Part shown: positions 34,405-44,259 of the stretch, in pieces
Layout: the number at the start of each line of letters is the position of its first letter
Numbering within the stretch: the first letter of the stretch is position 1
Origin: Muscardinus avellanarius
Lineage: Eukaryota > Chordata > Mammalia > Rodentia > Gliridae
Direction: 5' to 3'
DNA length: 64,000 nucleotides
NCBI GenBank assembly: GCA_963383645.1
Contig: OY726563.1
Location: forward strand, 37,641,331 to 37,705,330
Notes under the pieces: generated by a model
Database searches by the model: none
What the model was told of the DNA's origin: nothing
What the model saw: the letters and a program-made list of their open reading frames with translations, nothing else
Program-made: the position numbers and the translations under genes

Positions 34405-34640
34405 TTTTTTTTTTCGGGTCTGGGGATGGAACCCAGGGGCATTCGACCTCCTGCCCTATTTTTTATTCTTTATTTTGAATATACCCCCTGCCCTATTTTT
34501 TATTCTTTATTTTGAAACAGGGTCTCACTGAGTTGCAAAGGGCCTCACTAAGTAGTAGCTGAGGCTGTCCTTGAACCGCAATCCTCCAGTCTCAGCCTCC
34601 CAAATGCTGGGATTACAAACCTGCGCCACCATGCCCGGCT
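34405..34640 (-). mobile_element. B1-dID SINE with internal duplication
   Basis: Reverse copy. A 29-bp stretch starting 'ctgccctattttttattctt' occurs at 34451-34479 and again at 34488, a 37-bp period, as a tandem duplication of the linker. Confidence 0.92.
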
Positions 34641-34762
34641 TCTTTCTATGTTTTTGAATGTTGATCATAATTCATTAAATTCCAATTTTATTTTATTGTT
34701 GTGAATTCAAATAATGTTTCATTCTTAAGGGAGCATTTGCTTCATTATAAATTAGATAATAG

Positions 34763-34842
34763 AGGCTGGAGATGTGGCTCAGTCTTAGAGCACTTGTCTA
34801 GCATGTCCAAGGCCCTGGGTTCCATCCCCAGCACCACAAGCG
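34763..34842 (+). mobile_element. ID element
   Basis: 'gaggctggagatgtggctca', 'agcatgtccaaggccctggg', 'ttccatccccagcacc': a good match to the tRNA-derived ID consensus. Confidence 0.92.
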
Positions 34843-34896
34843 TTACCACGCCCGGCTCTTTTATTTTTTTTATTTTTATTTTTATTTTTATTTTTG

Positions 34897-35105
34897 GTGC
34901 TAGGTATGGTGATGCACACCTGTAATCCCAGCATTTGGGAGGCTAAAACAGGACAATAGTAGGTTTGAGGCTAGCTTTAGCAATTTAGTGAAGCCCTCAG
35001 CAATTTAGTGAGACCCTGTTTCAGAGTAAAAGAAAATAGTACTGGGGGTATATCTCAGAGATAGAATGCCCCTGGGTTCAATCCCCAGTACCACAAAAAA
35101 TATAA
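34897..35105 (+). mobile_element. B1-dID SINE
   Basis: Full copy preceded by a T/A-rich run (34855-34896). Confidence 0.9.
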
Positions 35106-35344
35106 ATAGGAAACAAAATAAAATAGGAGATGAAATGCAAAAGAAGTAACCTAAAAAATTGTTAGAAACACCACTAATGAGCTGGGGCTGTAGTAGCTCA
35201 GTAGTAGAAAAACAGATAAGTATATAAAAAGTGCTCAACTTCATTAGGAGTCAGGGACGTGCCCACAAAAACTACAAAGAGTTGCACTGCACTAACTGAC
35301 CAAGATAGCTAAAAGACTGACAATATCAAGTTTAGAAAGTAAAA

Positions 35345-35432
35345 TAATAAGGGGGCGGGAGGTAGCTCAGTGGCAAAGCATCTGCTTTGCAGGTGTGGCG
35401 CTCTGGGTTCAATCCCCAGTTCCCCCCCCCAA
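35345..35432 (+). mobile_element. ID element
   Basis: 'gggcgggaggtagctcagtg', 'ctttgcaggtgtggcgctct', 'gggttcaatccccagttccc'. A short ID-like scrap is also at 35178-35212. Confidence 0.8.
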
Positions 35433-35610
35433 AAAAAGTAAAATAATAAATAAATTTATAAATAAATAAAATGCTAGTAGGAATTTGAATTAGGACAATC
35501 ACTTGACAGTCTGCTAAAGCTGAACATATGAATACCTATCATTGAGCAATCATACGAAAAGACATGAACAAGAAGAGTCACAGCTATTTGTACAAACTTA
35601 AAATAAGCCA

Positions 35611-35799
35611 GTTAGCCGGATGTGGTGGCACACGCTTGTAATCCCCGCGCTTGGGAGGCAGAGACAGGAGGATCGCGCAGGTTCAAAGCCAGCCGCGCGC
35701 GCTGCCTTAGGAGACCCTGTTTCCAAATAAAAATGTAAAAATAGGTCTGGGAGTGTAGCCCAGAGGTAGAAGGGCTTCCAGGAACCCAGTACCACTAAA

Positions 35800-35800
<1 letters not shown>
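35611..35800 (+). mobile_element. B1-dID SINE, 'ccaggaaccc' subfamily
   Basis: Young copy with 'cagccgcgcgcgctgcctta' and 'gggcttccaggaaccc'. The tail became an (ATA)n microsatellite at 35801-35837. Confidence 0.95.
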
Positions 35801-35837
<37 letters not shown>

Positions 35838-35877
35838 GCCAGTTATCTAGTAAGAGTAAACATGGTGTGTGCTTGTG

Positions 35878-35950
35878 TGTGTGTGTATATATATACATAT
35901 GTACATGTAAAATCTACATGTATATGATATATATATCATATATATATGTC
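35878..35950. repeat. GT/TA-rich tract with dyad symmetry
   Basis: Contains 'atatgatatatatatcatat', a self-complementary stretch able to form a hairpin or cruciform; probably microsatellite decay. Confidence 0.8.
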
Positions 35951-35999
35951 ACATCATCCTATTCATACATTGGAATGCTACAGAATAATGAAAATGTAC

Positions 36000-36222
36000 A
36001 AAGCCAAGTATGGTAGAGTACACGTGTAGTCCTAGCACTTGGGAGGCTAGGACAGGAGAATCTCAAATTTGAGGAAAACCTCAGCAACATGGACTCTCAG
36101 AAACCTAGTGAGACCCTGTTTCAAAAAAAAATTAAAATAAAAAGGACTGGGAGTATAGCTAAGAAGTAGAAAGCCTCTCGGGTTCTATGTCCAACACACA
36201 CACACAAAAAAAAAAAAAAAAC
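36000..36222 (+). mobile_element. B1-dID SINE
   Basis: Full copy with (CA)-A tail. Confidence 0.9.
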
Positions 36223-36821
36223 AAAGAGATAATAAATTTATAAACTACCTCTATGGCCAGCCCCAGATTTGTAATCAATCCTCACTAACATAATGTTGGA
36301 CTAAAAAGCCTATCACTAATGAATAAACAGCAGACCTTTCTATGAAAAAAAGCAAAATATAAATATAAAGATAGAAGCCAGACAGTGGTTACATTTGGAG
36401 AGTAGGGAAAAAATAAACAGAAAGGGTCAGAGCGAGAATTGCCACATAAAATACAAGATTTTCAGTTAAATTGGAATTTCAGATACACAACAAATAATCC
36501 TTTAGGATTACTATACTACAGGTTCCATGTAATATTACTATAGTACAGGTTCCCTGTAATATTCAGGACATGTATTTTTACTTGCTAAATCTAGCAATCC
36601 TAGTCAAGGTGGGCTGGTTTTGGAGTGCTGGTAATATTGTTTCTTGTTCATTTTGTAATTTTTCCCTGACTCCTACAGTGTTGTTCTTCATGATAAAAAA
36701 CGTTTTAAAAAAAAAGTACACTTAATACAATGTTACAGATTTTAAAATATCTCATCCAACCACTGTTTTTCCTCTTCACCCTTAACCATTGCATGGGAAA
36801 ACTGCCATACTTCTGTAGTAG

Positions 36822-36853
<32 letters not shown>

Positions 36854-37228
36854 ATAATAATAATAATAATAATAAATCAGAAGTGTTGCTGGGCCAAAAT
36901 CTGTAGGCTCTGCTTTCATTTTTTATTAAAATTACTTTTACACATCATGCTTCTTTACTTCTGGAATCTTCTCTCGTGCTATTCCTCTTGGGAGCTTTTT
37001 TTCTTTGTGTGTCTGGCTCAATCTAACCAAGAGATAATGCATATTTGGGAGGCTAGCCTCAAACTTTGAGCCAAGAAAAGCACAATCCAGCATTCAAGGT
37101 TAGACTAACCAACCCATGTGTGTGCAGTCAGAATATGAATCTAGTAGCACAAAGCTAGAAATGAAACTGGTGCTTTAGGGCCAATAGCTTAGATACAGAC
37201 AATGTTCACAATTCATAAAGTCAAAATT
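36223..37228. other. No gene; (TAA)n at 36823-36875
   Basis: Unassigned intronic sequence with a trinucleotide microsatellite and a short tandem repeat 'actatactacaggttcc' / 'actatagtacaggttcc' near 36510-36553. Confidence 0.6.
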
Positions 37229-37427
37229 TTTTTTGATACTACGGATTAAACCCAGGGATATTCTACCTCTGAGCCACACCCCCAGCCTTTTTTTTTTTTT
37301 TTGAAGCAGGTTCTCACTAAGTTGCTGAGGGCCTCGCTATGTTGCTAAGGTTGGCCTCCAACTTGCGATCCTCCTGTTTCAGCCTCTCAAGTAATAGGAT
37401 TATAGGAATGGCCACCACACCAGGGTA
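37229..37427 (-). mobile_element. B1-dID SINE
   Basis: Reverse copy, moderately diverged. Confidence 0.9.
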
Positions 37428-37809
37428 AGTAAAATAGTTTGATCTGCTGCCTGCTTCCTAAACTTATCAGAGGTTTTACACAACTCACCTTGAGAGGCTC
37501 CATCTAATTCCCTCCCATCAATGTATTACTTACCTTCTCCCACAGACACAACTGGTAAACACAAGAGCAGTAACTCCATGCAAACATAAGCCTGAATCAT
37601 CTTCCTGCTGTTGTTTAAATAAGGTAGTATTTATTGCCAAAAGTTATTTATTGCCAAAGGTACTATTTATTGCCAATAGTCATGAGTTTTGTGTGTTGTA
37701 TCCTTTTGTAACTTCATCTTCCCCTCTTTCGTAAAGTTTGTTATTAAACTTTATATGTTGAAGGAATCCCTACCTGTCACCTAGTCCTCTTGATTGTACC
37801 GGATTTCTT

Positions 37810-37813
37810 GAAT

Positions 37814-37856
<43 letters not shown>

Positions 37857-37857
37857 C
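37810..37857. repeat. (TTTA)n microsatellite
   Basis: About 12 units in the tail of the adjoining reverse SINE; 'atttcttgaattta' flanks the SINE on both sides as a likely target duplication. Confidence 0.95.
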
Positions 37858-38060
37858 TTTTGCAGTACTGGGGATGGAACCCAGGGACATTCTACCTCCA
37901 AGCCACACCCCCAGCCCTATTTTTATTCTTTATTTTGAAACAGGGTCTCACTGAGCTGCAAAGGGCCTCACTAAGTAGCTGAGGCTGTCCTCAAACCACT
38001 ATCCTCCTGTCTCAGCCTCCCAAAGCTGGGATGACAAGTGTGCGCCACCACGCCCGGCTC
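37858..38060 (-). mobile_element. B1-dID SINE, young
   Basis: Reverse copy with intact 'gtgcgccaccacgcccggct'. Confidence 0.94.
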
Positions 38061-38449
38061 AGATTTCTTGAATTTAATAACCGAACTACATTTATCTCTT
38101 TCACACAGAATACTGAGGCTAACGATTGGGCCCCTGGGCTGGGGAGATAATTTGCCTAAAAGAAAATCATCTTCACCACTGAGACTGTAACTGTGTGACT
38201 CTGTTTTCTCAACTGTAAAACGAGAACGAAAATGGCATATAATTTAAAAGGCAGGAGCATCCAGTAGTGTGTAATAAGATTAAAGCACAGGGCCTGCCCA
38301 CATTAAACACCTATTGTTATCTTTATCAGCACTCTCACCTGCCCCCTTTGAGGGTTCTGCCACTTTGAGGGTCCTCTACTAGAAGGCATTTAAGTAGGAA
38401 GAGTATCGGATACAGTTGGACAGAGAGGGGAAAGGAGCTCCTAAAGTTT
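38061..38449. other. EFHC2: Promoter-proximal intron 1 sequence
   Basis: No exon. 38110-38310 is weakly MIR-like on the minus strand. Confidence 0.5.
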
Positions 38450-38575
38450 GATTTCTGTTGCACCTAACCGATCCAATAAGCAGCGTCAGGAGGCCTCCCC
38501 AGAGAGTCCGGGGGAGGTGACCTGAACCCCAGGCTCTGGTTGGGACCTCTGCCCTGGGAATGCCTGGCTACTCAC

Positions 38576-38617
38576 ATTGCGGTTAAAACTGTTGCCCGGC
38601 AGCACTGGCAGGGCCAT
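38576..38617 (-). CDS. EFHC2: EFHC2 exon 1 coding part (14 codons)
   Basis: Reads MALPVLPGNSFNRN from the ATG at 38617-38615, matching the EFHC2 N-terminus (I recall a leucine where this copy has valine at position 5). The ATG is in strong context (gccATGG). It is followed directly by a GTGAGT donor (38575-38570). The codon phase is 0, so it joins exon 2 as ...FNRN-AGKEKYHKSQ.... The start was chosen because it gives the conserved N-terminus and is the only ATG in frame. The 5'UTR extends rightward into the CpG island; its length is not visible. Confidence 0.95.
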
Positions 38618-38707
38618 GGCTTTCAGCGTCCCAGTCTAGGGTCCAATGGAAGAGGCAGACAGGCAGCTGCTCCTGCCGCCGCGTTGTTTGACTCCCACCT
38701 CTACCTT

Positions 38708-38720
38708 GTTACCAGGAGAC
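38708..38720. promoter_or_regulatory. Possible RFX X-box half-site
   Basis: 'gttaccaggagac' has a good left X-box arm (GTTACC) and a degenerate right arm, 91 bp upstream of the ATG. RFX sites are common in ciliary-gene promoters; this one is imperfect. Confidence 0.35.
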
Positions 38721-38870
38721 CGGAGGCAGCGTCACGGAGGGAGGCGGAGTTAGAGCGAGCCGGGGGCGTGGCCTGGGCCTCGGGGGCGGGGCGGATTCCG
38801 CGCGCCCTCCCTCCCCCGCCCACCCTCACTAACGGCAGGGTCTGAGTGATCTGGGCCTTATGGCTGACAA

Positions 38871-39849
38871 AGACCCACGACCATACCATTCCCTGCCTCC
38901 GCGGTTTTCTAGTTTAAGCCCTTTTGAAAAACAGAGCTCAAAGCTTTTCGTGTATTTCAGCTCCTTCAATTATTGTCACTTTTTTTTGCCATTGGGTTAT
39001 TAGAATTAGTCGGAATGCACAAAAATGTACAGAAAGTAGTATGACCCTCAGAAACCCCTGAGCTGACACGCAAGTGGATGTTTTTCTTTGTCGCTTTAGC
39101 ATCGGTGTTTACTTTGCAAGGAAAAGACATCCGAGATAAAGCAAAAAATACACACATCCCATAAGAAAACTCACTCCAGTGGACTCCTTTGGGCCTGCCT
39201 CTTTATAGTTTTCTATTTGAACTGAATGTTTGTAAGGTCCGATCAGCAGTGGCCAAGAGAGGGTTAGGATGGCACAAAACAAAACCCCTGTCATTCCATC
39301 ATACACCCAAGATGCCCTGGCCAGGAGGAACCTCTTCAATTCCTCTCCCCCCGACCTACAGTTCCCTGAGTCCTACTGGCTAGACATGGCTGCTAACTCT
39401 CATGCCCTCCCTCCTCTGTTTCTGTTGAGGCCGCATTATTTCTTGCCCGCTATTCTTTCTTGTAAAGAAAAAGAAATCTGATTGATCTTGCCTCCAGAGT
39501 CGCCCATTTTGTAATTCATAAGGCAACTAACAGTTACACTTCTACTTCACAAATAGAGCTTTCCAAGCAACCTTTAGGCCATAAGACTCCTTCACTTGGT
39601 TTGAAGAGCCAAGGTGTCTAGGGGACACCTACCAACGCCCTCGCCTCTTTGACTCTGGGAAATCTCTGGCAGTGTACAGACTTTGCTGTTTCTCCCCTTG
39701 GAGATTTTGCAAATAACACTGGCTTCTAGAACATTCTTCATTCTGCTTTTGTCTGGATAACCCTGTTTAGTCTTTCAGAACTTGGTTTACTGTGACAGAG
39801 ACAAGATTTTGCCATCTCTGGGAAATGAGAGCTCCGTCACCTTCTTCAT
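38871..39849. other. Upstream flank, no gene
   Basis: Repeat-poor sequence directly upstream of the promoter. No exon recognised on either strand. Confidence 0.6.
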
Positions 39850-39938
39850 GTGTGTGTGTGTATGTGTGTGTGTGTGTGTGTGTGTGTATACACACACATA
39901 TATATATGTATACACACATATATGTATATATTCTTCCA

Positions 39939-39972
<34 letters not shown>
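39850..39972. repeat. Compound (TG)n-(TA)n microsatellite
   Basis: GT/TG run, CA/TA interruptions, then about 15 TA units. The alternating purine-pyrimidine tract lies about 1.2 kb upstream of the EFHC2 start codon. Confidence 0.97.
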
Positions 39973-39974
<2 letters not shown>

Positions 39975-40126
39975 TTGAAAATCTATGCATATATTATTGA
40001 ATATTATTGATATTAATTTTAGGCATAGCAAATATTTTCTTGCCTATGGTTTGTCTTTTAATTCTACTTACTGAGTTCTTTATTGTATATAAATGTGTCA
40101 TTTTACTCTACCCAAATATATCATCC

Positions 40127-40316
40127 TTTTTTGGGGGGGAGAAATACTAGAGATTGAACTCAGGATATTCTATCTCTGAGCCACACCATTTCCAGTCCTA
40201 TTTTATTTTTTATTTTGAAACAGGGTTTCACTGAATTGCTGAGAGTGGCCTCTAACCTGCAATCCTCCTGTCTCAGCCTTGCAAGGTTTACAATTGTGCG
40301 TTACTACACCAGACTT
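40127..40316 (-). mobile_element. B1-dID SINE
   Basis: Reverse copy, diverged. Confidence 0.85.
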
Positions 40317-40399
40317 ATATATTTTATATAAATTTTAGGTAGAGTAAGTATTGTCCATAGTTTATCTTTAATTATAGAGGATTTATTTTGTTATTTGTT

Positions 40400-40587
40400 T
40401 TCTACTAGGGAATATAACCGGGAAGCATTCTACTTCCAAGCTACACCCCAGCTCATTTTATTCTTATTTGGAAACAAGGTGTCACTAGGTTTCTGAGAGT
40501 CTTGCTACATTGCCAAGTCTGGCTTTGAACCTATGATCCTCCCCTCCCAAATCGTGGGATTACAAGCATGCAGCACCATGCCCAGCT
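40400..40587 (-). mobile_element. B1-dID SINE
   Basis: Reverse copy, diverged. Confidence 0.85.
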
Positions 40588-40620
40588 ATAGAGTTCTTTA
40601 TTGTACATAAAATTTTCATT

Positions 40621-40801
40621 TTACTGAGGATTGAACTCAGGGGTATTCAACCTCTAAGCTACAACATCTCCAGCCCTATTTTATTTTTTATTTTGAAAAC
40701 AGGGTCTCATAAAGTTGCTGAGGTAGGCCTCAAACCCGTGATCCTCTTATATCAGCCTCACAAGTACTGGGATTACAGGCATATGCCACCACACCCAGCT
40801 T
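40621..40801 (-). mobile_element. B1-dID SINE
   Basis: Reverse copy; third of three in a row in the same orientation. Confidence 0.88.
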
Positions 40802-40869
40802 TGTTTCCATTATGGTTTGTGTATTCATACTACCTTCAAAAGAGCAAAGGTATCATCCTAAATATTCTC

Positions 40870-41084
40870 ATATGCACTTTTAAATATTCTTTTTTGGTTA
40901 CTTTCTAAATTGGAATAATTTTGAGCTAATAGAAAATTTAAAGAACAGTACAAATGACTCTCATCCTTTATCAGATTCCTCAGTTGTTTTATCCTTTACC
41001 ACATTTGTTTTATCATTTCCCCCATATATATAGTTGTTCCCATTGTAGAGTAAGTTGCAGACATTAAGCTTTCTTTGTGATCTA
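40870..41084 (-). repeat. Old L1M 3'UTR-like fragment
   Basis: 'atttaaagaacagtacaaat', 'ttaccacatttgttttatca', 'agagtaagttgcagacatta' resemble an old L1 3'UTR in reverse. Confidence 0.5.
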
Positions 41085-41310
41085 ATATTTGATCAATTTT
41101 TATAACTATTCCATGTGCAGCCGAGAAGGAAGATGTATTCTTTTTTAGGTTTTAAAGTTCAGTGTAGATCAATAACATATATTTTATTCATTATGTTGTT
41201 TATTTTTTTCTATACCCTTACCTATATTTTGGTACCTGATCTGCTCTGCACTCAGTCTCCTACTAGCTGTATTTTTTATCTCCTTGCAACTGTAGTTTCT
41301 GCATTGTTGT

Positions 41311-41475
41311 TATTCTCTGCGGATTGAACCCAAGGGCATTCTACCCCCAGCCCTTTGTTGTTGTTGTTTTGAATCAGGTTCTGGCTAAATTGTTGAGGCT
41401 GGTCTCAGTCTTGCAATTCTATTGTCTCAGTCTACCCATTACTGGGATTACAGGCATATGCCACCATGTCCATCT
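41311..41475 (-). mobile_element. B1-dID SINE
   Basis: Reverse copy with shortened ID half and (GTT)n in the linker. Confidence 0.85.
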
Positions 41476-41504
41476 TACTTTCTGATCTTTAAAGACAGTT
41501 GGAG

Positions 41505-41590
41505 TGAGTGGGGGTATACTTCAGTGGTACAGTGCTTGCCTAGCATCCATCAGGTCTTGGATCTCATCCCTAGCACCACAAAACAGATAT
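41505..41590 (+). mobile_element. ID element
   Basis: 'gtgggggtatacttcagtgg', 'tgcctagcatccatcaggtc', 'tcatccctagcaccacaaaa'. Confidence 0.82.
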
Positions 41591-41688
41591 GTGGTACACA
41601 GATTTTCATAATTTTTATGCCCATACAATGAAATTGACTTTTAACATTAGGATATCCTTTTCTGTTACAGTTAGCAATTTGGTGATCT

Positions 41689-41700
41689 AAATTCTACTTT
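41689..41700. repeat. Target-site duplication, left copy
   Basis: 'aaattctacttt' is repeated exactly at 44479-44490. The left copy abuts the L1 5' end and the right copy follows the L1 A-rich tail. Confidence 0.95.
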
Positions 41701-42496
41701 GGACTTCCAGGAAGATGGCGACCGAGAAAAGCGGGACTTAAGAGCCCTGCTAACAACCAATCTCCATTACCACAAAATCAGCGCCTTTCATAGCCAGAAA
41801 ACACCATCACCAGAGAAACAAAAAAATCACCAGGCTCCAGAGAGAAAGCGGACTGAGAACAGAGCTCAGAGCCAGAGAGGAGATAAACCGGCCTCACGCC
41901 CGAGGACGCGGCAGCACCGCCATACTGCCGGCAGCAGCGGCAAATTCACCGGACAGCCACAGCAAGCCGAGGTGAGCCGCTGCGGAACAGCCAGGCGGGA
42001 TCTTTCGGTGCACGGAGCATCTAAAGCTCCCAGTGGCTGGGCTCAGCACACGCTGCAGGGACTCAGAGCGGAGCTCAAAACCAGAGAAGAAAAAATACGC
42101 CAGCCTCACGGCCGAGAGCGCAACCACGGCGCCATATTGCCACTGGGGGCAACAGCAGCGAATTCACCGAGTCCAGTACAGCTACATCTGCATACTCAAG
42201 AACAGTGAGTCAAATTGCGGGCCACAGAGGAGAAATCCCAGTACTGTACTCCCTGGGACTTGACCCAGTGGGGGAGTGGCAGTGGCAGAGATATCACACC
42301 ATAGGAGAACGTGCAACCTGGCACCCCCATAGCCTAAAGCAGCCTCTATCGACTCCCTGGGTCGGAGACTCTGTGATACAACCCAAAAAAGGAGTAGTGG
42401 GGTCTGAGATACCACAGACTCGAGATCCAGAGCACCTTAAGCGAAGTCATAGTGACCCAAGGGAAGAACTCAGAGAAGGCACAAACTTCCGAAATC
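41701..42496 (+). promoter_or_regulatory. L1 5'UTR / internal promoter
   Basis: Begins 'ggacttccaggaagatggcg'. AAGATGGCGAC at 41712-41722 fits the YY1 site used for L1 start-site positioning. GC-rich with many CpGs. Two diverged units repeat with a 218-bp period: about 41846-41950 and 42058-42168, shared strings 'gagctca', 'ccagagaag/gagag', 'gcctcacg', 'cgccata', 'aattcaccg'. The first ATG (41714) opens only an 8-codon frame. Confidence 0.8.
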
Positions 42497-43414
42497 ATGG
42501 GAAAGAGGAATAGCACTGGAGCAATGAATGCCCACAACCCCACAACATCAGAACCCGATAAAACAGAAAATCAGAGATTTCTAGAAGATCAAATCAGGAA
42601 AATAACTGTAGAAATAATAGAGGTGCTTCAAAAAGAACTCAGAGAGAGCCAAAAAGAGATAAAGGATGCAATTAATGAAGTAAAGGCCACAATTCAATGC
42701 ACAAACAACCGATTAGACCGCATGGAGAACAGAATCTCGCTCTTAGAAGATGATCATTCCAAAAATGAACGCATAGTTTCTAATCTAGGAAAAAATATCC
42801 GACAGCAGGAATCTGACATTGAAGAAATATGGGCCCATTTTAAAAGAGCTAACCTAAGAATAATTGGAATAGAGGAGGGAAAAGAAAGTGAAACCAAAGG
42901 GATCAACAATCTCTTCAAGGAAGTAATAGCAGAAAATTTTCCAAACATAGAGCAAGAGGTCGATACACAGATCCAGGAAACTTATAGAACTCCCTTTAGA
43001 CAGGATCGGAGAAGAGGATCCCCACGCCACATAATTGTCAAAATGACCAATGTGGAAGCCAAGCAGAGAATCTTAAAGGCAACAAAAACAAAGGGCCAAG
43101 TGGCATTCAGAGGCAAACCAATTAGAATCACTCCAGACTTCCCAAACCAAGTCATGAGAGCCAGAAGGGCTTGGAGTAACATATTCCCAATTTTGAAAGA
43201 AAACAACTTCCAGCCAAAAATTTCCTGCCCAGCAAAACTTTCTATCAAATTAGATGAAAAAATAAGAAGCTTCCATGACAAACAGAAACTGAAGGAATTT
43301 ATGTCTTCAAAACCAGCGCTAGAGAAAATACTCAAAGAGATTAACTACAAAGAAGAAATAGGTAACACACACCAGAACCAGAGAAACAAGATTTTCCATC
43401 CAACAGACAACTAA
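42497..43414 (+). CDS. L1 ORF1 protein (ORF1p), 305 aa, intact
   Basis: ORF1p is the L1 RNA-binding chaperone that trimerises and packages L1 RNA in the cytoplasmic particle. Start at MGKRNSTG with strong context (A at -3, G at +4); an in-frame ATG at 42452 is probably 5'UTR. A charged, heptad-like coiled coil covers about residues 26-112. The RRM follows (ANLRIIGIEEG at 118-128, RHIIVK at 177-182). The C-terminal domain spans about 203-285, with GKPIRITPDF, ARRAWSNIFPILKENNFQPK and CPAKLS. No stop or frameshift. At 305 residues it is shorter than human ORF1p (338), mostly through a shorter N-terminus and coiled coil. No ORF2 follows. Confidence 0.96.
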   Translation: MGKRNSTGAMNAHNPTTSEPDKTENQRFLEDQIRKITVEIIEVLQKELRESQKEIKDAINEVKATIQCTNNRLDRMENRISLLEDDHSKNERIVSNLGKNIRQQESDIEEIWAHFKRANLRIIGIEEGKESETKGINNLFKEVIAENFPNIEQEVDTQIQETYRTPFRQDRRRGSPRHIIVKMTNVEAKQRILKATKTKGQVAFRGKPIRITPDFPNQVMRARRAWSNIFPILKENNFQPKISCPAKLSIKLDEKIRSFHDKQKLKEFMSSKPALEKILKEINYKEEIGNTHQNQRNKIFHPTDN

Positions 43415-44115
43415 GATTGGTTATCTGTGGAGATTCATTATTTATGTTAGTCTTTTACCTATCTCTAAATTGTATTGTTTGCCTTTATTGTTGTTAATTT
43501 TTAGAATGTCTAGTTGGAATATTAATATACCTTCAGATATAGCATTTGGAAATATTTTATCCCATTCTAATTAGTAACTTTTAACTCTGTTTACATTGTC
43601 TTTGGGTATACAATTTTTTTTTATTTTTTAGGGAGTTTGTATACCCTTCTGTTGCCTGTGCCATTGAAATCATATCCAAGAAATCACTGCCAATTTCAGT
43701 GTTGTGAGGTTTTATGGCCCAGATTTTCTTCTAAAAGTTTATAGTCTTAAGATTTATATTTAGGTCTTTTATCTATTTTGAGTTAATATTTGTATATGGG
43801 ATTAGGTAAGGGTCCAATTTTATTCTTTTCCATGTAATTATTATTTTTCAACAATATTTAGTTAAAAGATTATTATTTCCACCACCAAATGTTCGTGGAA
43901 ACCTTGTCAAAAATAACTTGACAATATAGGGAAGAATTTAGCTCTAGGCTTGTATTTAACTCCAATGGTTTATATATCTGCCTTTAGAACAGTACTACAC
44001 TGTTTCAATTATTGTAGCTTTATATGGTTTGAAATCAGAAAATATATATCTTCTAGCTTTGTTCTTTTTCAAGATCGTTTTGGGTATCTAGAATCCATAT
44101 TCCATATTAGGATAG
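43415..44115 (-). repeat. Antisense fragment of an ancient L1 ORF2 3' region, inside the young L1
   Basis: Runs from just after the ORF1 stop: 'ctaaattgtattgtttgcct', 'gcatttggaaatattttatc', 'ttctgttgcctgtgcc', 'ttttgagttaatatttgtat', 'aacagtactacactgtttca', 'tagctttgttctttttcaag'. This is the reverse complement of the ORF2 C-terminal/3' region, much more diverged than the flanking young L1 parts. Confidence 0.85.
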
Positions 44116-44259
44116 ATTTTTTTTCTGAAAAATAAATATATAAATATATGATAGTTTCACCTAAAAAAATAGAAAAAAAATATTCTCTGGTAAGAAAGAA
44201 AGCAAAAAGAAATATTAAAATGTTATCTTTAAGTCATCAAAAGCTTGGTATCAGACAAA

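Larger units (their letters stand above)
9098..38575 (-). other. EFHC2: EFHC2 intron 1
   Basis: About 29.5 kb between the GTGAGT donor after exon 1 (38575-38570) and the AG acceptor before exon 2 (9099-9098). It is filled with SINEs, LTRs and LINE fragments, itemised below. No further EFHC2-like exon was seen on the minus strand. Confidence 0.93.
38450..38870 (-). promoter_or_regulatory. EFHC2: EFHC2 CpG-island promoter
   Basis: Locally GC-rich with dense CpG, unlike the rest of the window. It spans the start codon of EFHC2 (38617) and about 250 bp upstream of it. GC boxes lie at 38782-38794 and 38763-38771. An inverted CCAAT box is at 38643-38647 and another at 38473-38477. The CpG density and lack of a clear TATA box fit a broad, dispersed-start promoter. 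I cannot place the exact transcription start. Confidence 0.88.

Noticed and set aside
38540..38845. Plus-strand frame of 101 codons across the CpG island as a second, divergent gene
   Set aside because: It is the opposite strand of EFHC2 exon 1 and its promoter; GC-rich sequence stays open by chance and no similarity was recognised.
41699..42208. 510-nt open frame through the L1 5'UTR, with a similar frame in the L1 derivative at 19497-19871
   Set aside because: No ATG within it (it opens only from a TTG at the insertion border). It is GC-rich 5'UTR sequence, so openness is expected. It is not the known antisense ORF0.
43415..44259. Twin-priming as the cause of the inverted L1 block
   Set aside because: Twin priming inverts the 5' part of the same RNA. 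Here the 5' part is in sense orientation and the inverted block is far more diverged than its neighbours, so it comes from a different, older L1.
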